Origin: Azonexus sp. R2A61
GTDB taxonomy: Bacteria; Pseudomonadota; Gammaproteobacteria; Burkholderiales; Rhodocyclaceae
Direction: 5' to 3'
Length of the DNA: 64,000 nt
Assembly: GCF_021401135.1 (NCBI RefSeq)
Contig: NZ_JACBFO010000003.1
Location: forward strand, 62,001-126,000
The notes beneath the pieces were generated by a model, which was given only the letters and a program-made list of their open reading frames with translations, did not search any database and was not told the origin of the DNA. A program made the position numbers and the translations under genes. This document shows, piece after piece, positions 47,712 through 57,701 of this stretch. The first letter of the stretch is position 1; the number at the start of each line of letters is the position of its first letter.

Positions 47712-48575
47712 TTACTTGCGGTCGACCGCAGGAATCGGCGCTTTCTTGCGTGGCTCGATGGTCCGTTTCATCCACGTCAGCATGTCTTCCCACATCTGCC
47801 GCTGCTCGCGTTGCTGCGGCATGGTGGCGGCGTTGGGCAGTTCGATGGTGATCACCGGAATCTGTTTGTGCAGGCCGCCGTAGTTGCCCAGCGAGCCGGG
47901 GTAGACGCCCAGCCGGTTGAGCGCCAGGCGGCCGAAGCGCAACGGCTGCGGCGCCGGGCCGTCGTAGTCGAGCAGGTTGTAGGGCGCGTGGATGGAAATG
48001 ATCAGGTCGGGCTGGAACTCGTCGATCTGCTTGACCAGCCATTGCGTTTCGATTTCCGACCCGGCCGCCTTGCCGGGAAAACGGCGCGGGTCGCGCTTGG
48101 TGCGGTCGACCCAGTATTTTTCCGCATTTTTGTCCCAGTCCGGCGTCGGGAAGTTGCGGTTGAGGTCGACGCCGTTGGCGTTGGCGCGCGTCGGCGGGCG
48201 CAGCATCAGGCCGTCCGGGTTGACCAGCGGCACGATGCGCCAGTGGTAATTGCCGGCGGCCGGGTCCTTGATCCACTGCAGCCAGCGGAAGACCACCGAG
48301 ATCGAGGTCAGTTCGTCGCCGTGGATGCCGCCGATGACCAGCACGTGCGGCGCCTTGTCCGGTTCGCGACCGCGTGGCGCGACGTCGTGCCAGACCAGCG
48401 CGCGGCCGCCCGGCGTGCGTACCGTCGGATCGGCAACGAAGCCCTGGCGCCGGCATTGTTCGCCGGAAACGCTGCGCAGGCGTTGGTCGAGTTCATGGCA
48501 CCAGGTGTGGATCAGGGGATCGGCCAGCACGGGGCGGGCCAGCAGGCAGGCAAGGATGAAAAACGGCAGACGCAT
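47712..48575 (-). CDS. M14-family metallocarboxypeptidase, exported
   Basis: 287 aa with a signal peptide (MRLPFFILACLLARPVLA). Zinc ligands are in GGIHGDELTS (HxxE) and ISIHAPYNLLDYDG; the substrate arginine is in NGVDLNRNFPTPDW and the catalytic Glu in PVITIELPNAATMP. Resembles MpaA-type murein peptide amidases, so it may act on cell-wall peptides in the periplasm. Its last codons (IPAVDRK) are encoded by a dispersed palindrome copy. Opposite in strand to rarA and serS. Confidence 0.85.
   Translation of the reverse strand: MRLPFFILACLLARPVLADPLIHTWCHELDQRLRSVSGEQCRRQGFVADPTVRTPGGRALVWHDVAPRGREPDKAPHVLVIGGIHGDELTSISVVFRWLQWIKDPAAGNYHWRIVPLVNPDGLMLRPPTRANANGVDLNRNFPTPDWDKNAEKYWVDRTKRDPRRFPGKAAGSEIETQWLVKQIDEFQPDLIISIHAPYNLLDYDGPAPQPLRFGRLALNRLGVYPGSLGNYGGLHKQIPVITIELPNAATMPQQREQRQMWEDMLTWMKRTIEPRKKAPIPAVDRK
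47717..47730. repeat. Dispersed palindrome copy 3
   Basis: Perfect TGCGGTCGACCGCA overlapping the 3' end of the M14 peptidase gene, so it encodes part of the AVDR tail. Preceded by GTTTTTGCCG on the plus strand. Confidence 0.85.
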
Positions 48576-48618
48576 GACGAATGGCGGGGCAGGGCGAACG
48601 GCAAAGCTGCAATGATAA

Positions 48619-50019
<1,401 letters not shown>

Positions 50020-50136
50020 TCGTTGCGGCGCGGGCTGGCCGCGCCTGGCGCGTGGCCAGTGCCGCAGGCGCGGCCGGTGGCAGGCATTCGGCTCGTGTCG
50101 GCGGTGGTGTCGTCCGCCCCAGTCCTTTGCGTCCCT

Positions 50137-51540
50137 TCAGCGCTTGAGCTTGAGCCCGGGCGCGCTGCCCGGGATTTCCGCCAGTTTGCCCGGTAGCGCC
50201 GGCAGCGGCGGCTCGTTGCGAACCAGGATGTCGTAGTAGCTGCGGATGTTCTCGACCAGGATCACCGCCTCGCCGCCGCGCGCGCGGCCCGATTTGAGCC
50301 GGCTGTAGTACTGCGGTTTGGCGAGCAGCGGCAGGATGCGTTTCATGTCGTACCAGGCGTCGGGATCGGCCTTCTGCTGGCGGGCGATGGTGCGCGCCGC
50401 ACTGAGGTGGCCGGGGCCGATGTTGTAGCCGGCCAGCGCCAGCCAGGTGCGATCCGGTTCTGGGATGTCGGCCGGCAGCATGTCCTTCAGCAGATTCACG
50501 TAACGCGCGCCGCCGATGATGCTGTCGCGGGTGTCGAGCCGGTTTTCCACGCCGAGCCGGTCGGCGGTTTCCTCGGTCAGCATCATGATGCCGCGGACGT
50601 TGGTGTAGCTGGTGGCGAACGGGTCCCAGTGCGATTCCTGGTAAGCCAGCGCGGCCAGCAGTCGCCAGTCGATGCCGGTCAGTCGCTCGGCGGCGTGGAA
50701 ATGCGGGCGCAGCCGCGGCAGCGTGCTTTCGATCTGGCCGAGGAACTTGACGATGTCGGCCTGCTTGAGTCGCCGGACATGGCCGAAATAGCGTTCTTCC
50801 AGCCGATCGAGCGTGCCGTCGCTGCGGATGCGTTCGATGAAGGCTTCGATGCGCGCCTTCATCTCCGGATTCGGTGCCGGTCCGAGCAGCCAGACGATCG
50901 GCGCCGGTTCGCTCAGCGCCAGCGTGGCGCGCAGGTTGGGCACGTACTGGTTGGCCACGTCTTCGAGCCGGGCATCCATCGCCACGTAATTGACCTTGTG
51001 CTCGCCCAGCGCTTCGACCAGGTCGAGTACGTCGCCCTGACCGACTTCGACCAGCCGCAGCTCGGGAATCGTCGCGGCCAGCCGGCGGATGGTGGCCGCC
51101 TGGCGCGAGCCGGCCATCGCATGCACGGTCTTGCCGGCCAGTTGCGACAGTTCGGTCAGCGGCAACGAGGCTTCGTTCTGGGCCAGCACGTCGTGCGTTT
51201 CGAACAGCGGCAGGCTGGCCTGCTGGCTGCCGTCGTCCGGCGGGGACAGCCAGGCGGCGGCCAGGTGGTACTGCTCGTCTTGCAATTGGGCCTGCAGCGT
51301 TTCCGGCGTTGCCAGCTGGTGCTGCACCCGCACACCCAGGTCGGCGGCCAGGGCGCTGACCAGATCGTGCTCCAGGCCGCTGATGTTGCCGGCCTCGTCG
51401 CTGAGGTAGCTGAGCGGGCCGGGGCGGGTCAATACCACCAGGTCCTGCTTGCCCGGCGTCGGGAAAGGCAGCGGCGTCCGGTTACAGGCGAGCACCGGCA
51501 AAAGGGCGATCAGCAGGAAAAAGCTATGAATCCGGCGCAT
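50137..51540 (-). CDS. mltF: Membrane-bound lytic murein transglycosylase F
   Basis: 467 aa. Signal with lipobox LPVLAC (about residue 19), a periplasmic solute-binding-type domain (about 33-260) and a C-terminal SLT transglycosylase domain with the catalytic Glu in ALAYQESHWDPFA near residue 300. MltF cleaves the glycan strand of peptidoglycan to 1,6-anhydro ends; the regulatory domain controls it in homologues. Minus strand, between serS and tRNA-Ser. Confidence 0.92.
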   Translation of the reverse strand: MRRIHSFFLLIALLPVLACNRTPLPFPTPGKQDLVVLTRPGPLSYLSDEAGNISGLEHDLVSALAADLGVRVQHQLATPETLQAQLQDEQYHLAAAWLSPPDDGSQQASLPLFETHDVLAQNEASLPLTELSQLAGKTVHAMAGSRQAATIRRLAATIPELRLVEVGQGDVLDLVEALGEHKVNYVAMDARLEDVANQYVPNLRATLALSEPAPIVWLLGPAPNPEMKARIEAFIERIRSDGTLDRLEERYFGHVRRLKQADIVKFLGQIESTLPRLRPHFHAAERLTGIDWRLLAALAYQESHWDPFATSYTNVRGIMMLTEETADRLGVENRLDTRDSIIGGARYVNLLKDMLPADIPEPDRTWLALAGYNIGPGHLSAARTIARQQKADPDAWYDMKRILPLLAKPQYYSRLKSGRARGGEAVILVENIRSYYDILVRNEPPLPALPGKLAEIPGSAPGLKLKR

Positions 51541-51568
51541 TTGTTGTGTTATGATTCGCCCCCGCCGC

Positions 51569-51658
<90 letters not shown>

Positions 51659-51672
51659 GCGGCCCTACGAAC

Positions 51673-51698
51673 AAGCGTCCTCCGGGACGCTTTTTTGT
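51673..51698 (+). terminator. Rho-independent terminator after tRNA-Ser
   Basis: AAGCGTCC / GGACGCTT stem with a short TCCG loop and a run of six or more T. Confidence 0.88.
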
Positions 51699-51842
51699 TT
51701 TCTGCTGCACTGTATTCATCGGGTCGGTCCGGCGTGAGACGAAGCGGGGCGATTATGCCTGATCAATAAGATTCCCGGCGCTTGGCCGGGCCGCTTTTAC
51801 CATTTTTCAGAATTTGCCGCGAACGGGGCGTCGACCGCAGGA

Positions 51843-52427
51843 TCAGCGCGAGCCGGCCGGTGTTGCGCCGGCCACTGCCGCGATTTCGTCGGATAGCCGG
51901 GCCAGCGCCTGGTTCATCGCTGCGACGGTGGCCGCGGGCGTCGCGCCGTCGGTGGCGATGCGGATCCGGCTTTCGTGGGCGTCGGCCTGCTGCTTGCCGC
52001 GGCTCAGCGTCCATCGTGCATCGAGTCGGAGTTCGTTGTCCGGGCCGGTATCGAAACGCGAAATATCGACCTGCAGGCGCTGGCCGATCGACAGCCCCGG
52101 GGGCGGCGGCAATTGCTGGACCTGGCCGGGACCGAGCCGGCGGCCGAGGTTTTCGGCGAGGACCCGGCGCACGCCATCTTCCAGCGGTTCGCTCCAGCGA
52201 TCCTGTTCGTGGAGTTGCAGCCGGGCACCGTCGCTGCGGGCGACGATCTGCGGCCGGGCAAGGTATTCGGGCAGGCGCACGATGCCGATGCCCAGGCTGC
52301 CGGTGTCGATGCGGCTGCCGGCCGCCGGCTGGGCCAATGTGTCGAGGACGTAGTAGCGGCTGGGCGGCGTCGTCGAACAGGCAGCAAGCAGGGTGACGGC
52401 GAGGGCGCCGAGGATGGCCTTGGTCAT
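51843..52427 (-). CDS. ABC-type transport auxiliary lipoprotein (PqiC/DUF330-like)
   Basis: 194 aa. Lipobox TLLAAC near residue 17; mature part has PSRYYVLDTLAQPA and RFDTGPDNELRLDARWTL of the ABC_trans_aux family. It is thought to hold or pass lipids at the outer membrane. Last gene of the four-gene minus-strand operon (permease, ATPase, MCE protein, lipoprotein); start at MTKAILGAL overlaps nothing and lies two bases after the MCE stop. Confidence 0.85.
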   Translation of the reverse strand: MTKAILGALAVTLLAACSTTPPSRYYVLDTLAQPAAGSRIDTGSLGIGIVRLPEYLARPQIVARSDGARLQLHEQDRWSEPLEDGVRRVLAENLGRRLGPGQVQQLPPPPGLSIGQRLQVDISRFDTGPDNELRLDARWTLSRGKQQADAHESRIRIATDGATPAATVAAMNQALARLSDEIAAVAGATPAGSR

Positions 52428-52428
52428 C

Positions 52429-53355
52429 TCATTCTCCGGTGCGGCCGCGCAATAGCGACTCGGGTTGGCGTTCGATGGATTCCGACAATTGCCGGACGGC
52501 AGTGGCGGCCCGGGTGGTTTCCTTGAGCGCACGGTGGATGTTCTGCTGCAGCAGCGAGTTGTCGGCAGTGCTCTCGCGCATTTCGCTGGCCAGCGTCGAG
52601 ATGTTGCGCATGGCTTCCTGCGCCGAGTGCATGGCCTGGCGGGTTTCCTTCAGCGTGTCGTGGGCGTCGGCGAGCAGCGGTCCGCTTCCCTGTTCGAGGC
52701 GGGCGGTCAGCTTCTCGATGTTGTCCAGCGTCCTGGCCAGCGTCGCCAGGCTGCGGTCGAGTTCCTTGCTTTCGCTGCGGCTGCGCAAGCTGGCGGCAAC
52801 CGCCGAAATGTCCTGCACCAACTTCTCGACGTCGATGTTTTCGAAATGCCGCTTCAGCCGTTGCACCGGCGTCGGGACGGTGGGGATTTCCGGGATGCCG
52901 TCGTCGCCCTGCAGGCGAAGCGTGTCGGCGGTGTCGGTGTGGAAATCGAGGTCGATGTAGAGTTGTCCGGTCAACAGGCTTTGCATGGCCAATTGCGCGC
53001 GCAGGCCGTTCTTCACCAGTTGCTCGCCGGTGATCACGCTGTCGATTTCCAGCGTGCGTCCCTCGAGGTCGGAAGCCGAGGTCGAGAAGAGTTCGGCCTC
53101 GACCGGGACGTAGAAGGCCCGCGATGCCGTGTCGAGCGCGATGCCGATGTGTTTGACGGTACCGATCGTCACGCCGCGGAAGACGACCGGCGCGCCGACC
53201 TGCAGACCATAGACCGAGCCTTCGAAATACATCACGTAGCGCGATTTCTTCTTCCACAGATCGCCGCCGCTGAGCAGGAAGATGGCGGCCATGGCCAGCG
53301 CCAGCGCGCCGATCACGAAGCCGCCGATCAGGGTCGAATGGGTTTTCTGGCTCAA
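52429..53355 (-). CDS. MCE (MlaD-like) lipid-binding protein
   Basis: 308 aa. One N-terminal transmembrane helix (LIGGFVIGALALAMAAIFLL), an MCE domain (YVMYFEGSVYGLQVGAPVVF, RGVTIGTVKHIGIAL) and a long helical C-terminus with leucine-rich coiled-coil potential (about 170-300). MCE proteins form hexameric rings that bind phospholipids between the membranes. Coupled to the ATPase gene by a four-base overlap. Confidence 0.9.
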   Translation of the reverse strand: MSQKTHSTLIGGFVIGALALAMAAIFLLSGGDLWKKKSRYVMYFEGSVYGLQVGAPVVFRGVTIGTVKHIGIALDTASRAFYVPVEAELFSTSASDLEGRTLEIDSVITGEQLVKNGLRAQLAMQSLLTGQLYIDLDFHTDTADTLRLQGDDGIPEIPTVPTPVQRLKRHFENIDVEKLVQDISAVAASLRSRSESKELDRSLATLARTLDNIEKLTARLEQGSGPLLADAHDTLKETRQAMHSAQEAMRNISTLASEMRESTADNSLLQQNIHRALKETTRAATAVRQLSESIERQPESLLRGRTGE

Positions 53356-54107
53356 GTGGTTTTCCCCCTGCTGAGAAAGGCGCGCACGGTATCCGGTCCG
53401 GATTCGGCGAGGATTTTCGGGTCGCCGGTGGCGATCATCGTCCGGCTGTCGGCGTCGAGAAAGACGGCGTTGTTGCCGATGGCGAAGATGCTGGGCAGTT
53501 CGTGGGTGACGACGACGATGGTGGCCCCCAGGCTGGCCCGCAATTCGAGGATCAGTTCGTCGAGGTGGGCCGAGCTGAGCGGGTCGAGGCCGGCCGAAGG
53601 TTCGTCGAAGAACAGGATGTCCGGGTCGAGCGCCATGGCACGGGCCAGTGCGGCGCGCTTCTTCATGCCGCCGCTGATTTCCGACGGATAGAACTCCGCA
53701 AAACCGGCCAGCCCGACCAGCGCCAGTTTGACCTCAGCCAGTTCGCGCGCCAGTGCATCGTCGAAGCCGCCGATGCGCTTCATCGGCAGCATGATGTTTT
53801 CGATCAGCGTCAGCGAGCTCCACAACGCACCGCTCTGGAACAGCACGCCGCAGCGGCGCTGGATGGCGTTGCGCGTTGCCTCGTCGCTGTGCCACAGATC
53901 GCGGCCGGCGAAGCGTACGCGGCCGGCGGCCGGTTCCTGCAGGCCGATCAGGTGGCGCAGCAGCGTGCTCTTGCCGCAGCCGCTGCCGCCCATGATGATG
54001 AAGATGTCGCCGCGCGCAACGGTGAAGCTGAGGTCGCGCTGGATCAGGCGGTCGCCGTAGCGCATGGTCAGCGCGTCGACTTCGATGGCGGCGTCGATCG
54101 CTTGCAT
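53352..54107 (-). CDS. Phospholipid ABC transporter ATPase (MlaF-like)
   Basis: 251-aa ABC ATPase. Walker A GGSGCGKSTLL (about 40-50), Q-loop LFQSGALWSSLT, ABC signature ISGGMKKRAALARA and Walker B DILFFDEPSAGLDP, the last with the GLDP typical of MlaF-like ATPases, then the His switch VVTHELP. It powers the MlaE-like permease encoded just upstream. Confidence 0.93.
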   Translation of the reverse strand: MQAIDAAIEVDALTMRYGDRLIQRDLSFTVARGDIFIIMGGSGCGKSTLLRHLIGLQEPAAGRVRFAGRDLWHSDEATRNAIQRRCGVLFQSGALWSSLTLIENIMLPMKRIGGFDDALARELAEVKLALVGLAGFAEFYPSEISGGMKKRAALARAMALDPDILFFDEPSAGLDPLSSAHLDELILELRASLGATIVVVTHELPSIFAIGNNAVFLDADSRTMIATGDPKILAESGPDTVRAFLSRGKTT

Positions 54108-54108
54108 C

Positions 54109-55224
54109 TCAGATTCCCAGCCGCTGGAACAGGATGGTCAGCAACGAGGCGGAAACGGTGATCAGCAGGATGCCGAGCACCACCGCCGCCGTCGTCGCTT
54201 CGCCCACCGCCTGTGCGCTGCGTCCGCAGCGCATGCCGCACAGGCAGCCGGCGACGGCGACCAGTGCGCCATAGACGGTTCCCTTGATCAACCCGACCGC
54301 GATGTGGGTCAGCGACAGGGCCTGCAGGGTTTGCGTGTAATAGGCATAGGCGCCGACGTCGAATACCGTGGTGGCAATCAGCATGCCGGCGACGATGCCG
54401 ACCAGGCCGGCGTACAGCGTCAGCAGCGGGGCCATGGCGACCAGCGCCAGGAAGCGCGGCAGTACCAGGAAGTCGCTGGCCGGCAGGCCGAAGGTCCGCA
54501 GCGCGTCGATTTCCTCGTTGACCTGCATGGTGCCCAGCTGGGCGGCGTAGGCGGCGCCGGTGCGGCCGGCCAGGATGATGCCGGTCATCAGTGCGGCGAT
54601 CTCGCGCACCATGCCGACGCCGACCAGGTTGGCGATGTAGATCTGGGCACCGAACATGGCCAACTGGGCGGCGCCCATGTAGGCCAGGATGGTGCCGACC
54701 AGGAAACTGATCAGCGAGACAATGGGCAGCGCGCGCGGTCCGGCGTCTTCGAGGAAGAGCAGCAGGTCGGCGCGCTGGAAGCCGGCCTTGCCGCCGGCCA
54801 GCCGGGCCAGCGAGCGGCTCAGTTCGCCGACGAAGGCCAGGGTCTGCGGGATTCTCGACCAGATCGCCAGCGCCACCCGGCCGACGTGGTCGAGCACGCC
54901 GTTTTCATGGACGGGGACAGGCTGTTCCCGACGCGGGACGGCTGCCGCCAGCCGGACCAGCCGCGCCAGTCCGCCCGGCAACCCAGCCAGATCGACCTGG
55001 CAGCCAGCCGCGCCGGCGGCGCCGGCGATCTGCAGCACGCGGGCGAGCAGGCTGCTGTCCCACTCGCCGAGGGCGCTGCAGTCGAAGTCGAGCGCCGTGC
55101 CGGCCTGCCACGACGGTGGCGCGGTCTCCGGCTGCCGGGCGTCCGCCCGCCAGTCGCCGGCCAGCAGGCAGGTCGTCCGTTCGGGGGTTTGCCGGTAGGA
55201 AAGGGCGGCGGCCGTGGCCGTCAT
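54109..55224 (-). CDS. MlaE-family permease with N-terminal STAS domain
   Basis: 371 aa. An N-terminal STAS-type domain (about 1-110, LDFDCSALGEWDSSLLARVL) is fused to an MlaE permease with five or six helices, including LAGRTGAAYAAQLGTMQVNEEIDAL, read in two parts, the EIDAL motif contacting the ATPase. In E. coli the STAS subunit MlaB is a separate protein; here it is fused. First gene of the operon, divergent from the peptide transporter genes. Confidence 0.9.
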   Translation of the reverse strand: MTATAAALSYRQTPERTTCLLAGDWRADARQPETAPPSWQAGTALDFDCSALGEWDSSLLARVLQIAGAAGAAGCQVDLAGLPGGLARLVRLAAAVPRREQPVPVHENGVLDHVGRVALAIWSRIPQTLAFVGELSRSLARLAGGKAGFQRADLLLFLEDAGPRALPIVSLISFLVGTILAYMGAAQLAMFGAQIYIANLVGVGMVREIAALMTGIILAGRTGAAYAAQLGTMQVNEEIDALRTFGLPASDFLVLPRFLALVAMAPLLTLYAGLVGIVAGMLIATTVFDVGAYAYYTQTLQALSLTHIAVGLIKGTVYGALVAVAGCLCGMRCGRSAQAVGEATTAAVVLGILLITVSASLLTILFQRLGI

Positions 55225-55350
55225 GGCGGGGGTGTCCTCGTGTTTTTCCGGCGGTCATTGTGCCCGAAGTCGGCGGGCTGGCAAAAATCCGCATTTCCGC
55301 GCGGCCGGCGGTGCGCCGTACGGCCGGCGAGTTCTGCCATAATCCGGCCG

Positions 55351-56328
55351 ATGCTCGCCTATCTCGTCCGTCGCCTGCTGTACGCGATTCCGATCCTGAT
55401 CGGGGTGAACCTGATCACCTTCGCGCTGTTCTTCGTCGTCAATACGCCCGACGACATGGCGCGCATGCAACTCGGCGTCAAACGCGTGACCCCGGACGCC
55501 ATTGTCCAGTGGAAGGCGGAGCGCGGCTACGACAAGCCGCTGTTCGTGAATTCTGCCGCCAGCGGGCTGTCGACCGTGACCGACACCATCTTTTTCGAGA
55601 AATCGGCACGCATGTTCGTCGGCGATTTCGGGCGCGCCGAAGACGGCCGCGATATCGCCCGGGAAATTGCCACCCGGATGGGGCCGTCGCTGGCCATCGC
55701 CCTGCCCACTTTCGTGCTCGGCCTGTTCGTCGCCGTCGTCAGTGCGCTGGCGCTAGCCTTCTTCCGCGCCACGCCGCTCGATGTCTGGGGTGTCGTGCTG
55801 TGCGTCGCGGCGATGTCGGTGTCCGGGTTGTTCTACATCATCGGCGGCCAGTTCCTGTTCGCCAAGCTGTTCCGGCTGGTGCCGATCTCGGGTTACGCCG
55901 ATGGCCTCGACGCCTGGCGTTTCCTGGTGCTGCCGGTGCTGATCGGCGTCGTGTCGGGCATCGGCGGGTCGACGCGCTGGTACCGGACGATCTTTCTCGA
56001 GGAGGTCGGCAAGGATTACGTACGCACGGCGCGCGCCAAGGGGCTGGGCGAACATGCGGTGTTCTTCCGGCACATCCTGCGCAACGCCTTGATTCCGATC
56101 CTGACCGGCGTGGTGGTGGTCATCCCGACGCTGTTCATGGGCTCGCTGCTGACCGAATCCTTTTTCGGCATCCCCGGGCTCGGCAGTTACACGATCGACG
56201 CGATCGGCGCCCAGGATTTCGCAGTCGTGCGTTCGATGGTCTTCATCGGCTCGCTGCTCTATATCGTCGGGCTGATCCTGACCGACATTTCCTACACGCT
56301 GGTCGATCCGAGGATCCGCTTCTCATGA
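55351..56328 (+). CDS. ABC transporter permease, DppB/YejB-like
   Basis: 325 aa, six transmembrane helices. N-terminal MLAYLVRRLLYAIPILIGVN and the EAA loop GKDYVRTARAKGLGEHAVFF near residue 220, typical of the oligopeptide permease family. The length and VKRVTPDAIVQWKAERGYDKP segment recall YejB-type permeases. It overlaps the next gene by four bases. No periplasmic binding protein gene is present in the cluster. Confidence 0.88.
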   Translation: MLAYLVRRLLYAIPILIGVNLITFALFFVVNTPDDMARMQLGVKRVTPDAIVQWKAERGYDKPLFVNSAASGLSTVTDTIFFEKSARMFVGDFGRAEDGRDIAREIATRMGPSLAIALPTFVLGLFVAVVSALALAFFRATPLDVWGVVLCVAAMSVSGLFYIIGGQFLFAKLFRLVPISGYADGLDAWRFLVLPVLIGVVSGIGGSTRWYRTIFLEEVGKDYVRTARAKGLGEHAVFFRHILRNALIPILTGVVVVIPTLFMGSLLTESFFGIPGLGSYTIDAIGAQDFAVVRSMVFIGSLLYIVGLILTDISYTLVDPRIRFS

Positions 56329-57701
56329 AGGACTGGCAGTTCGTCATGCTGTGGTCGGACCTGCTGGTCTGGCTGCTGGTCGCGGCGGCCGTCGGCATTG
56401 CCGTGCTGATTGTCCGCACCCCGCCGCTGCTCGCTGCCTGGCGACGGGTCGGCGCCAACCGCCTGGGCATGGCGGCGGCCACCGTGCTGCTGGCTTTTGC
56501 CGCAGTCGGCCTGCTCGATTCGCTGCATTACCGGCCGGCGCTCGATGGCCAGCCGGGCGAGCCGTTGCGTTATTCAGTCGAGGTGCTGTCGGCGCTCGAT
56601 GCATTGGCGGTGCGGTTGCGGACGCAGCAGGAGAAGAGCTATTCGGCGCCTTTCGCGACGCATGCCTTCGCCAGGGAAACCGTCGATGTGCCGGGCGTCG
56701 GCAGCGTCCGCGAGTTTCCCCGGTTGAAGCATGGCGGGGCGCATCTGGCCGATCCCCGGCTGGCCCCGGCGGACATCGCGCTGACCGCCGGCCGCGCCAC
56801 GCTGTTCGCGGTGCTCGCCTGGCTGGCCGTGGCGGCGGCCGTGGCTGCCCGGCAGGGCGGCTGGCGGCAGGTCTGGCAGGGACGCACGCCGTTTGCCTGG
56901 AACGCGGTGCTGGCGGCGCTGGGCGGGTTGCTGCTGGTGCTCGTGCCCATGTTCGCGCTGGCCGGCGACTACCATGTGTTCGGCACCGACAAGGTGGGGC
57001 AGGATGTGCTCTATCAGATTCTCAAGAGCGTGCGCACGGCGTTGATCATCGGTCTGGTGACGACGCTGGTGATGTTGCCGCTGGCCGTGCTGCTGGGCAT
57101 CGTTGCCGGCTATTTCCGCGGCTGGGTCGACGATCTGATCCAGTACGTCTACACGGTGCTCAACTCGATTCCCGGCGTGCTGCTGATCGCTGCGGCGATC
57201 CTGATGATGCAGGTGCTGATCGACACCCATCCGCAATGGTTCGCCACCGCCGCCGAGCGGGCCGACCTGCGCCTGCTGGCCCTGTGCCTGATTCTCGGCG
57301 TGACGTCGTGGACCGGCCTGTGCCGGCTGCTGCGCGGCGAGACGCTGAAGCTGCGCGAGCTCGAATACATCCAGGCAGCGCAGGCCTTCGGCGTGTCGAG
57401 CGGGCGCATCATCCTGCGCCACATCCTGCCCAACCTGATGCACATCGTGATCATCTCGCTGGTCATGGACTTCTCCGGGCTGGTGCTGGCCGAGGCGGTG
57501 CTGTCCTACGTCGGCATCGGTGTCGATCCGACCACCAACAGCTTCGGCACGATGATCGACAACGCGCGCATGGAGCTCGGCCGCGAACCGGTCGTCTGGT
57601 GGTCGCTGACCGCCGCCTTTGCCGCCATGTTCCTGCTGGTGCTGGCGGCCAACCTGTTTGCCGACGCGGTGCGCGACGCGTTCGATCCGAGGGCCGCCTG
57701 A
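56325..57701 (+). CDS. ABC transporter permease, YejE/DppC-like with long insert
   Basis: 458 aa, longer than DppC (about 300). The N-terminal helices are followed by an extended periplasmic region (about 60-150) before the conserved permease domain: FGTDKVGQDVLYQILKSVRT, EAA loop LKLRELEYIQAAQAFGVSSG, and SYVGIGVDPTTNSFGTMI. The extra segment is shared with YejE-like proteins. Coupled by overlap to both neighbours. Confidence 0.87.
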   Translation: MKDWQFVMLWSDLLVWLLVAAAVGIAVLIVRTPPLLAAWRRVGANRLGMAAATVLLAFAAVGLLDSLHYRPALDGQPGEPLRYSVEVLSALDALAVRLRTQQEKSYSAPFATHAFARETVDVPGVGSVREFPRLKHGGAHLADPRLAPADIALTAGRATLFAVLAWLAVAAAVAARQGGWRQVWQGRTPFAWNAVLAALGGLLLVLVPMFALAGDYHVFGTDKVGQDVLYQILKSVRTALIIGLVTTLVMLPLAVLLGIVAGYFRGWVDDLIQYVYTVLNSIPGVLLIAAAILMMQVLIDTHPQWFATAAERADLRLLALCLILGVTSWTGLCRLLRGETLKLRELEYIQAAQAFGVSSGRIILRHILPNLMHIVIISLVMDFSGLVLAEAVLSYVGIGVDPTTNSFGTMIDNARMELGREPVVWWSLTAAFAAMFLLVLAANLFADAVRDAFDPRAA